A DNA stretch of 29,409 nucleotides from an uncultured Clostridia bacterium (lineage in GTDB: Bacteria > Bacillota > Clostridia > Lachnospirales > CAG-274): positions 1 to 29,409 of the forward strand of contig CANRCU010000003.1 in assembly GCA_947629215.1 (NCBI GenBank), in the 5' to 3' direction. Made by a program: the position numbers and the translations under genes. The notes under the pieces were generated by a model. The model did not search any database. It was not told where the DNA came from and saw nothing but the letters and a program-made list of their open reading frames with translations. Below are positions 14,960-21,594 of this stretch, piece by piece. Position 1 is the first letter of the stretch. Each line of letters starts with the position of its first letter.

Positions 14960-17668
14960 ATGGAAAATGATCAAGAAAAAAAGGAACATAAATGCATATG
15001 CTGCGGTCATATAAAAGAAAGCGCCAAGGTATGTGTTTGTCCGACTTGCGGTTATCCTATGTTTGAAATGCCATATGAGCGCAGTGATAAATTGCTTTAT
15101 GAAATAAAAAATTTTATACTTAAAACGGAGATCGGAAATATTCAGCAAGAGGAGCTTTTTGCGGTCAAAAAACAAAAAGACGATAATCGTTTCCCGAATT
15201 TTGACAAAATACAAAATTACGTATGTTCCGCAGAAAAAACAGAGCAGTTTATAATGCATCTTGAACGAACCGTCGAGCAGATAGAAAAATATAAATGCAA
15301 CGAATTTAAAAACAAATACAAAATAGATTTTTCGTCGCTTAATAAAAAAACAGAGCAAAGCGACGAGATACTTACAGATGCATTAAAAAAATTGGGCTAT
15401 GCCGAGATCCCTGAATTTAAAAAAACGGAACTGCCGAAAACGGAGCTTTTCTACAGAGAATACCCCAATGAGGAATATTCGCCGTTTATAACCGAACTTC
15501 TAAAAAAACTGCCCAAACTTATAAAAAAGATATATGAATTTATCAGGCTCAATAATATTTACGGCAAAGCGCATATGAAAAAACCGCCCGAATATCTTAA
15601 AATCAAAAAAGATAAGAACGGCAACAAAATAATTCCCGATTATATAAAAGAAATACAAAAATGCATTGAAAAGACAAATACCGTTCTGAACAAAAGATAT
15701 GAAGTCGATATTTTCAGCGACGGGACCGAAGAAATGACCGAAATGATCGATATATTATGGAAGGATATAGAGGTAACGGTCAAATCACCGTCACTGTCGG
15801 AGCAGTACAGATATTACGCTAATGACAAATTCTATGACACCGATGAGATATTGAAATATTTTTCCGGACTCTTTTCGGAAAGATATGTCGATGTCAATAA
15901 TATAATTGCGGAAAATTTTCTTGAGGGCAAAACCGAAGACGAGCTTTTTGAACTTTACAACAAAATGATAAAGGCTGATAAATTCAATGTAATGGGTATA
16001 AATTCGTCGGGTCTAGTGAATATCGGCGAGAGCGAAAAAAAGCTGAACTCAATGATCGGCCTTTCCACAGTCAAAGAAAGCATACAAAAAATAAAAGCAT
16101 ACACTATAGCAAATAAAGAAAAGGGTACGCTGAACCTGCATATGTGCTTTTACGGCAATCCGGGAACGGGCAAAACTGAGGTCGCAAGAATAATTGCGGG
16201 TATCTTGTATGAAAACAAAATATTACCGACAAAAAATGTGGTCGAAGTAGACCGTTCGGGGCTTGTCGGTCAGTATCTCGGCGAAACGCCGATAAAAACA
16301 ATGTCTGCGGTAAGAGAGGCAATGGGCGGTGTTTTGTTTGTAGACGAGGCATATGCGCTTGCAACACCCGATGCAGGCTTTGATTACGGTCACGAAGCTG
16401 TTGCTACGCTGATAAAGGCTATGGAAGATTACCGCGGAAAATTTTGCGTTATCCTTGCGGGATATAAAAATCAGATGGACGAAATGATAGCCACCAACCC
16501 GGGCTTTAGATCCAGAATACAGTTTGAGATAGATTTCCCGAATTATTCAAGGGACGAGCTTGGTCGGATAGCCGATTTGATGCTTGAAAACCGCAAGTAT
16601 ATTCTTGACGGCGCCGCAAGAGAGATGATACTTGATATAACCGACGTAAAACGCAAAGAGCCTAATTTTGCAAACGCAAGAGAAATGAGGAATATTCTCG
16701 ATCAGGTCATAATGTGTCAGAATCTTCGCTGTATGGGAACGGACGAAAAAGAGATAGGCATTTATGATGTAAACAAATACATAGCCGATGCAAATATCGC
16801 TTTGCCCGTAACAGGCAGCTCGCACAAGAAAAAAATACTTACCGGCGAAGAAGAACTTGAAAGCCTTATCGGCTTAGCCGAAATAAAGCGTACGGTAAAA
16901 AAAATCAAAGCTTATGCCAAAAGAAATGCAGGCAATGCAGAACTCAATATGCACATGTGCTTTTACGGCAACCCCGGTACGGGCAAAACCGAAGTCGCGC
17001 GCATAATTTCAAGAATTTTGGCTGATGCGGGCGTTCTTCCCGAGGCAAAGCTGGTTGAAACCGACGCAAAAGGTCTTATAGGCAAATATGTCGGTGAAAC
17101 AGCCCCGAAAACATCGGCTAAAATAAAAGACGCAATGGGCGGTGTTCTGTTTATAGACGAGGCATACAGCCTTAATATCGGTTCGGGCAGCAGAGATTAC
17201 GGCGAAGAGGCAATAGCAACGCTGCTGAAAGAAATGGAAGACAGAAGGGGCAAATTCTGCGTGATACTTGCAGGGTATAAAAACGAAATGCAGGAAATGC
17301 TTTCATCTAATCCCGGTTTTGAATCGAGGATACAGTTTAAACTTGATTTCCCCGATTATTCAAGGGAAGAACTCGGCGAGATAGCAAAACGGTTTTTGAA
17401 AAAAAAGAAATACGAAATAACGGAAGATGCTCTTGACAAACTGCTTGATATTGCCGAATGGTACAGAGAAAGACCGAATTTTGCAAACGCAAGAACATTG
17501 CGCAATATCATAGACCAGGTAATAATGAATCAGAATTTAAGGGCAGATGACAATAATTCGGCAGATGATTACCTGATAATCCTTTCCGATGTGGAGGATT
17601 ATATATCCGATGAAAATATTGACCTTACGGAGAAAAGATCCAAAAAAACCATAGGTTTCATCGTCTGA
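14960..17668 (+). CDS. Zinc-ribbon protein with two tandem CbbX/SpoVK-type AAA+ modules
   Basis: Protein of about 902 residues. The N-terminal zinc ribbon has CICC and CPTC (C12/C15, C27/C30). A largely helical region (about 40-365) has no recognised domain. Two AAA+ modules of the CbbX/CfxQ (SpoVK-like) family follow: GNPGTGKT at 399-406 with LFVDEAY (D462/E463), and GNPGTGKT at 670-677 with LFIDEAY (D733/E734). Each has the family's AGYKN(x)M and NPGF(x)SRIQF segments, which contain the sensor and arginine residues, so both sites look active. CbbX-type proteins act as hexameric remodelling motors that thread protein tails through the pore. ATG 14960 is chosen over GTG 14951 because GGGG at 14945-14948 is too close to the latter. 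It lies 20 bp after brxL and 42 bp before the WYL regulator, in an apparent operon. Its target is unknown. Confidence 0.88.
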   Translation: MENDQEKKEHKCICCGHIKESAKVCVCPTCGYPMFEMPYERSDKLLYEIKNFILKTEIGNIQQEELFAVKKQKDDNRFPNFDKIQNYVCSAEKTEQFIMHLERTVEQIEKYKCNEFKNKYKIDFSSLNKKTEQSDEILTDALKKLGYAEIPEFKKTELPKTELFYREYPNEEYSPFITELLKKLPKLIKKIYEFIRLNNIYGKAHMKKPPEYLKIKKDKNGNKIIPDYIKEIQKCIEKTNTVLNKRYEVDIFSDGTEEMTEMIDILWKDIEVTVKSPSLSEQYRYYANDKFYDTDEILKYFSGLFSERYVDVNNIIAENFLEGKTEDELFELYNKMIKADKFNVMGINSSGLVNIGESEKKLNSMIGLSTVKESIQKIKAYTIANKEKGTLNLHMCFYGNPGTGKTEVARIIAGILYENKILPTKNVVEVDRSGLVGQYLGETPIKTMSAVREAMGGVLFVDEAYALATPDAGFDYGHEAVATLIKAMEDYRGKFCVILAGYKNQMDEMIATNPGFRSRIQFEIDFPNYSRDELGRIADLMLENRKYILDGAAREMILDITDVKRKEPNFANAREMRNILDQVIMCQNLRCMGTDEKEIGIYDVNKYIADANIALPVTGSSHKKKILTGEEELESLIGLAEIKRTVKKIKAYAKRNAGNAELNMHMCFYGNPGTGKTEVARIISRILADAGVLPEAKLVETDAKGLIGKYVGETAPKTSAKIKDAMGGVLFIDEAYSLNIGSGSRDYGEEAIATLLKEMEDRRGKFCVILAGYKNEMQEMLSSNPGFESRIQFKLDFPDYSREELGEIAKRFLKKKKYEITEDALDKLLDIAEWYRERPNFANARTLRNIIDQVIMNQNLRADDNNSADDYLIILSDVEDYISDENIDLTEKRSKKTIGFIV

Positions 17669-17710
17669 AAGTTTTTGCATATACAACAGGTAATTGCATG
17701 GAGGCAGCGT

Positions 17711-18661
17711 ATGGATAAAAAGGTTGAACGCATTATGAGTTTATACACCCGTTTATTAAAGGGCAACGTCATTTCAAAGGACGAAGAATCAAAGCGCTTT
17801 AACGTTAATAAAAAAACAATACAGCGTGATATAGACGATATAAGAGCGTATCTTGCAAATAATTTTGAAAGCAATAAAGAGCTTGTATATGAACGAAAAA
17901 TAAATGCCTACAGGCTTACAAACATAAATGACGAAAATTTTACAAACAGCGAAATATTTACCGTTTGTAAAATATTGCTTGAAAGCCGTGCACTTGTAAA
18001 CGAAGAGATGATGCCTATTATAGATAAGCTGCTAAGAATGTGCAGTCCCGAAAAATATAAAAAAAGAATATCGGAGCTTATATCAAATGAAAAATTTCAT
18101 TATCTCGAACCCCATCACGGACAGAAATTTGTGGAGCGTATGTGGGATATAAGCGATGCGGTCTACAATCATAAGCTTATGCGTATAAGGTATAACAAAC
18201 TGAAAGAGATAGATGCCGTAAAACGTATGATACAACCCGTAGGTATCATGTTTTCAGAATATTATTTTTATCTTTGCGCTTATATTTCCGTCAGTGAGGA
18301 AATGCCCGACGTTCCCAAAAGACCGTTCCCGACTATCTACAGGATAGACAGGATAGTCGAATATGAGGTGCTTGAAGAAACTTTCAGAGTACCTTACGCC
18401 GACCGCTTTGAAGAAGGTGAATTCAGAAAACGCGTACAATTTATGTTCGGCGGCGAATTGCGGACAATAAGATTTTTGTATAAGGGGCTAAGCATAGAAT
18501 CCGTTCTTGACCGTTTCCCCACTGCCGAAATAACAAAACATAATGAAAACGGCTGGTACATAACAGCCGAAGTATACGGCGACGGGGTCGATATGTGGCT
18601 GAGAGGTCAGGGAAATACAATAGAGATGTTAAATGATAAAAAGGAAAAGGGTGGAAATTGA
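17711..18661 (+). CDS. HTH/WYL-domain transcriptional regulator
   Basis: Protein of 316 residues. An N-terminal winged helix-turn-helix (about 1-65, with the recognition-helix-like segment NVNKKTIQRDIDDIRAYL) is of the DeoR/HTH_11 kind. A WYL domain (about 135-225) has KRMIQPVGIMFSEYYFYLCAY and ends in YRIDRIVEY; the name-giving tripeptide is FYL here. A WCX-type C-terminal extension (about 235-310) follows. WYL proteins bind nucleic-acid or nucleotide ligands and often control defence loci; BrxR of BREX is one. Here the gene is at the 3' end of the cluster rather than upstream, as BrxR usually is. ATG 17711 is chosen because GGAGG (17700-17704) lies 6 bp before it; the longer TTG 17675 start has no ribosome site. 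The stop is immediately followed by the start of the small downstream gene. Confidence 0.88.
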   Translation: MDKKVERIMSLYTRLLKGNVISKDEESKRFNVNKKTIQRDIDDIRAYLANNFESNKELVYERKINAYRLTNINDENFTNSEIFTVCKILLESRALVNEEMMPIIDKLLRMCSPEKYKKRISELISNEKFHYLEPHHGQKFVERMWDISDAVYNHKLMRIRYNKLKEIDAVKRMIQPVGIMFSEYYFYLCAYISVSEEMPDVPKRPFPTIYRIDRIVEYEVLEETFRVPYADRFEEGEFRKRVQFMFGGELRTIRFLYKGLSIESVLDRFPTAEITKHNENGWYITAEVYGDGVDMWLRGQGNTIEMLNDKKEKGGN

Positions 18662-18662
18662 T

Positions 18663-18845
18663 ATGAATATAGATTTTGAAGAATTAAGGGACGATATGAA
18701 GGAAGAATGCTACGGTGCTTATTTCGGCGGCGGTTTTGGCGGAGCATTGATAGAATCCTTTGATATAGACGCGGCGTCCGAAAGCGAACTGTTGGATATG
18801 GCAAGGGAAAAGAATATAGATATACGAAAATATATAATACCATAA
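18663..18845 (+). CDS. Small acidic protein of unknown function
   Basis: Sixty residues starting at ATG 18663, with GGGTGG (18649-18654) 8 bp upstream. A longer start at ATG 18633 would overlap the WYL gene by 29 bp. The sequence begins MNIDFEELRDDMKEECYGAY, has a glycine-rich centre (FGGGFGGALIE) and ends with a helix and DIRKYIIP. It is strongly acidic and looks like a compact two- or three-helix protein. It follows the WYL stop with a 1-bp gap and is the last gene of the cluster, so it is probably co-expressed. Protein-like composition and a good ribosome site support a real gene. I recognise no domain. A role as inhibitor, antitoxin or adaptor for the AAA+ proteins is possible but is only a guess. 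Confidence 0.6.
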   Translation: MNIDFEELRDDMKEECYGAYFGGGFGGALIESFDIDAASESELLDMAREKNIDIRKYIIP

Positions 18846-18875
18846 GTAAAGCATGAATGCGGCAATCGCTTTTTG

Positions 18876-18929
18876 ACCGACAAGTATGTTACCTGCCTCT
18901 TTAAAAGCGGTAGGCGCTTACTTGTCGGT
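18876..18929. repeat. 11-bp inverted repeat hairpin after the accessory cluster
   Basis: ACCGACAAGTA (18876-18886) and TACTTGTCGGT (18919-18929) are exact reverse complements. The 32-nt interior can form a shorter GCCT/AGGC pairing. There is no T-run after it, so it is not a standard terminator. It may stabilise the 3' end of the cluster mRNA or be a small repeat element. Confidence 0.5.
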
Positions 18930-18958
18930 TTAAATATACAATGATAACATATTTTTTG

Positions 18959-18985
18959 TTAGCACTCACTCAAAATGAGTGCTAA
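18959..18985. promoter_or_regulatory. CIRCE operator (HrcA binding site)
   Basis: TTAGCACTC (18959-18967), 9-bp spacer, GAGTGCTAA (18977-18985): an exact CIRCE inverted repeat. HrcA binds it to repress heat-shock genes. It lies 7 bp before the -35 box of the htpG promoter. Confidence 0.95.
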
Positions 18986-18992
18986 TTTTTTC

Positions 18993-19020
18993 TTGACAAA
19001 CTCCAAATTTGTGATATAAT
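18993..19020 (+). promoter_or_regulatory. Sigma-A promoter of htpG
   Basis: TTGACA (18993-18998), 16-bp spacer, TATAAT (19015-19020), directly downstream of CIRCE. The htpG start is 359 bp further on, an unusually long leader that contains repeat elements. No gene lies between. Confidence 0.8.
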
Positions 19021-19236
19021 ACATATTATAAGAATTTATTCAAAAAAAATTTTATTTCCGACCCGAAGGGTTGGCAGATGTAGCGTTTAGGAGAATTTTG
19101 CGAAGCAAAAACTCCGAAGCGTTAGAATTTTCGGAACGAAAATTCACATCTGCCAAGGAAATACAAAATTTTTCTTACATTGATTTGATTCTTGTAATAC
19201 ATATTATAAGAATTTATTCAAAAGAAAATTTTATTT
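19017..19236. repeat. Duplicated 41/42-bp sequence flanking a hairpin element
   Basis: Copy 1 (19017-19057) and copy 2 (19195-19236) share TAATACATATTATAAGAATT and the following TATTCAAAA..AAAATTTTATTT, differing by one inserted G. Copy 1 begins inside the htpG -10 box. The copies flank the palindromic element at 19071-19156, as if the element came in with a duplication of the promoter-proximal leader. Confidence 0.75.
19071..19156. repeat. Palindromic multi-hairpin repeat element (MITE/REP-like)
   Basis: Perfect 11-bp terminal inverted repeats TTGGCAGATGT (19071-19081) and ACATCTGCCAA (19146-19156) enclose two more hairpins. One is GGAG..TTTTGC-gaa-GCAAAA..CTCC (19090-19115). The other is AATTTTCG-gaa-CGAAAATT (19126-19144). 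The folded form is a three-way cloverleaf, typical of small non-autonomous elements. It encodes nothing. Confidence 0.75.
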
Positions 19237-19286
19237 TTGCATTGATTTAATTCTTACAGTACACATCACAAAAAAGGTAACAACTA

Positions 19287-19351
19287 CGGTTTTTAGGTCA
19301 AGCCTTTTTCCAAAAGGCTTGTGGGGTCAGGGGCAAAGCCCCAAAAAACCG
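19287..19351. repeat. Second palindromic multi-hairpin repeat in the htpG leader
   Basis: Outer arms CGGTTTTT (19287-19294) and AAAAAACCG (19343-19351) enclose CAAGCCTTTT-tcc-AAAAGGCTTG (19299-19321) and GGGGC-aaa-GCCCC (19330-19342). It ends 28 bp before the htpG start. It resembles intergenic repeat elements and differs in sequence from the one at 19071. Confidence 0.7.
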
Positions 19352-19379
19352 AAAACAAATCATATAGGAGATGGAAATC

Positions 19380-21254
19380 ATGGAAAAAGGCAATTTATCT
19401 ATAAACAGCGAAAATATCTTACCGGTAATAAAAAAGTGGCTCTACTCCGACAGTGATATTTTCCTTCGTGAGCTTGTAAGTAACGGCTGCGATGCCGTAA
19501 ACAAACTCAAAAAACTTGTGGATATGGGCGAGGCAAAAGTCGCCGACGACGAAAAATATAAAATTACCGTTCGTCTTGATAAAGAAAACTCGGTCATAGA
19601 GGTCGTCGATAACGGTATCGGTATGACTGCGGACGAAATAAAGGAATATATCACACAGATAGCTTTTTCTGGCGCAAACGACTTTATAACCAAATATCAG
19701 GAACAAATGGGCGACGGCGGCAACGATATTATCGGTCACTTCGGTCTTGGCTTTTATTCGGCATTTATGGTCGCAGACAAAGTAGAAATAGATTCTCTCA
19801 GCTACGGCGATGGCACGCAGGCGGCTCACTGGGTATGCGACGGCGGCATCGAATACGAGTTGGACGAAAGCAGCCGCGGCGAACGCGGAACGACAGTTAC
19901 ATTGCATATAGGCGAGGACAGCAAGGACTTTCTCGATAAGTGGAAATTAAAGGAAATACTCGAAAAATACTGCTATTTTATGCCTATTGAGATATATCTT
20001 GAAGATATTGAAGAGCTTAAAAAGGAATCCGAAAAACCCATAGAGGATGACGAAAAAGACGAACCAAAGCCGATAAACGACATAGCGCCTTTATGGCTCA
20101 AAAAGCCGAGCGAATGTACGGACGAGGAATACAAAGCATTTTACCATAAGGTATTTATGGACTTTAACGAACCTCTTTTTTGGATACATCTGAATATGGA
20201 CTATCCGTTCAGACTGAAAGGAATACTCTACTTCCCGAAACTCAAACACGAACTGGAGTCTATCGAAGGTCAGGTCAAACTCTACAACAATCAGGTGTTT
20301 ATTGCGGATAATCTGAAAGAGGTCATCCCCGAATTTCTGCTGCTTTTAAAAGGCACTATCGACTGCCCCGACCTTCCGCTCAACGTCAGCCGAAGCTTTT
20401 TGCAAAATGACGGCTATGTTACCAAAATGAGCAAATACATCACCAAAAAGGTTGCGGATAAGCTGAACAGCCTTTTCAAAAAGAGCCGTGACGAATACTC
20501 AAAATTCTGGGACGATATAAGCCCGTTTATCAAATACGGCTGCATGCGCGAACATGATTTCTTTGATAAAGTAAAAGAAAACCTGCTTTTCAGAACGACC
20601 GAGGGCGAATATGTCACTCTTGGCGAATATAAGGACAAAGCAAAGGAAAAACACGAAAATAAGGTATTTTATGTAAGCGACCCTCAGCAGCAAGCGCAGT
20701 ATATAAAAATGTTCAAAGATAACGGCATGGAGGCAGTCGTGCTGGATACCAAACTTGACATACCCTTTGTTTCGTTTATGGAAGCATACGGCGAGGGCGT
20801 GCGCTTTGAGCGTATAGACTCGGCTGTTACTGAAATGCTCAAAGGCGAGGGCGAAACAAGCGAAGAACAGCAAAAAGCCCTTGAGGAGCTTTTCAAAGCC
20901 GACCTTGGCAAAGAAAACCTGAAGATAAAAGTCGAGGCTTTGACAAGCGACGAAGTAAGCGCCATGATAGAGCTTAGCGAACAGTCAAGACGTATGCAGG
21001 AAATGTCCGTTATGTACGGTATGTCGGGGCTTAACAATATGCCTGCGGACGAAACGCTCGTGCTTAACGCAAACAATCCGGTTGTAAAGAAATTGTTTGA
21101 ACTGAAGGACAGTGATGACAGAAAAGACGATGTGTCGCTTATCTGCAAACAAATTTACGATTTGGCTGTGATGAGCCACAGAGCGCTTACAAATGAGGAA
21201 ATGACCGAATTTATAAGCAGGAGCAACAAAATACTCGGTATAATGGCAAAATAA
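19380..21254 (+). CDS. htpG: Molecular chaperone HtpG (Hsp90)
   Basis: Bacterial Hsp90, an ATP-driven dimeric chaperone in the cytoplasm, 624 residues, the usual length. The N-terminal GHKL ATPase domain shows FLRELVSNGCDAVNKLK (in place of the more common SNASDA), VVDNGIGM and IIGHFGLGFYSAFMV. The middle domain contains the conserved LNVSRSFLQND (typical LNVSRE.LQ). The C-terminal dimerisation domain follows, with no MEEVD tail, as normal in bacteria. Start ATG 19380 is chosen over ATG 19371 because AGGAG (19366-19370) is 9 bp before it and because clostridial HtpG begins M(E/Q)KGN(L/I)SI. It is regulated by HrcA through the CIRCE element at 18959. The leader is about 350 nt long and full of repeats. 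A terminator hairpin follows at 21264. Confidence 0.95.
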   Translation: MEKGNLSINSENILPVIKKWLYSDSDIFLRELVSNGCDAVNKLKKLVDMGEAKVADDEKYKITVRLDKENSVIEVVDNGIGMTADEIKEYITQIAFSGANDFITKYQEQMGDGGNDIIGHFGLGFYSAFMVADKVEIDSLSYGDGTQAAHWVCDGGIEYELDESSRGERGTTVTLHIGEDSKDFLDKWKLKEILEKYCYFMPIEIYLEDIEELKKESEKPIEDDEKDEPKPINDIAPLWLKKPSECTDEEYKAFYHKVFMDFNEPLFWIHLNMDYPFRLKGILYFPKLKHELESIEGQVKLYNNQVFIADNLKEVIPEFLLLLKGTIDCPDLPLNVSRSFLQNDGYVTKMSKYITKKVADKLNSLFKKSRDEYSKFWDDISPFIKYGCMREHDFFDKVKENLLFRTTEGEYVTLGEYKDKAKEKHENKVFYVSDPQQQAQYIKMFKDNGMEAVVLDTKLDIPFVSFMEAYGEGVRFERIDSAVTEMLKGEGETSEEQQKALEELFKADLGKENLKIKVEALTSDEVSAMIELSEQSRRMQEMSVMYGMSGLNNMPADETLVLNANNPVVKKLFELKDSDDRKDDVSLICKQIYDLAVMSHRALTNEEMTEFISRSNKILGIMAK

Positions 21255-21263
21255 AATAATAAG

Positions 21264-21323
21264 GCGGTACGCAAATAAGCGTACCGCTTTGCATATCGAA
21301 AAAGCCCTATCGGGGCTTTTTCG
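21264..21323 (+). terminator. htpG terminator hairpins
   Basis: GCGGTACGC (21264-21272) pairs perfectly with GCGTACCGC (21279-21287), but only TTT follows. Directly after it, CGAAAAAGCCC (21297-21307) pairs with GGGCTTTTTCG (21313-21323), a strong hairpin carrying a T5 run in its right arm, which can also act on the opposite strand. Confidence 0.7.
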
Positions 21324-21498
21324 AGTTTAACCAGCAGAGGTATAAACAGCTCGTTCCGGCGACTCCGTCTTGAAACTCGCTGTTTTCCTCGGCGAAATTC
21401 GATTCCGCCTGCGGATTTTAGTCTGCGACGCTTTAAGTTAGTTTTATAATCAAAGTTTTTGACGGTATGGGTGGTACAACAAATAAGCGTGCCGCTTT
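21272..21498. repeat. Repeat element between duplicated terminator sequences
   Basis: CAAATAAGCGTACCGCTTT (21272-21290) recurs as CAAATAAGCGTGCCGCTTT (21480-21498). Between them lie the hairpin at 21297-21323 and about 120 bp without any coding signal. The opposite strand reads as an arginine-rich frame, which I take as spurious translation of an intergenic repeat. The arrangement suggests an insertion that split and duplicated the htpG terminator. Confidence 0.5.
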
Positions 21499-21502
21499 TT
21501 TT
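21471..21502 (+). terminator. Second copy of the htpG terminator, with full T-tract
   Basis: GTGGTAC (21471-21477) pairs with GTGCCGC (21489-21495), including two wobble pairs, followed by seven T residues (21496-21502). It is the diverged copy of the hairpin at 21264 and has the better T-tract. Confidence 0.6.
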
Positions 21503-21531
21503 GGGGGCGAATTTCAATATTCTCTTTGTTA

Positions 21532-21560
21532 TTGCTTTTAGGGGCGAAATATTATATAAT
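21532..21560 (+). promoter_or_regulatory. Sigma-A promoter of the rqcH-mgtE-reductase operon
   Basis: TTGCTT (21532-21537), 17-bp spacer, TATAAT (21555-21560), ending 34 bp before the rqcH start. The -10 box is perfect and the -35 box is moderate. Confidence 0.65.
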
Positions 21561-21594
21561 AGAGAAAACCGCAATTTTTGTGAGGTGAATAAAA

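Noticed and set aside
7786..18845. Complete BREX system
   Set aside because: Only BrxL and a WYL regulator match; no methyltransferase, PglZ-like or BrxC-like gene is present.
19017..19351. CRISPR array
   Set aside because: The repeats are two long copies and single palindromes, not regularly spaced short repeats with unique spacers; no cas genes are present.
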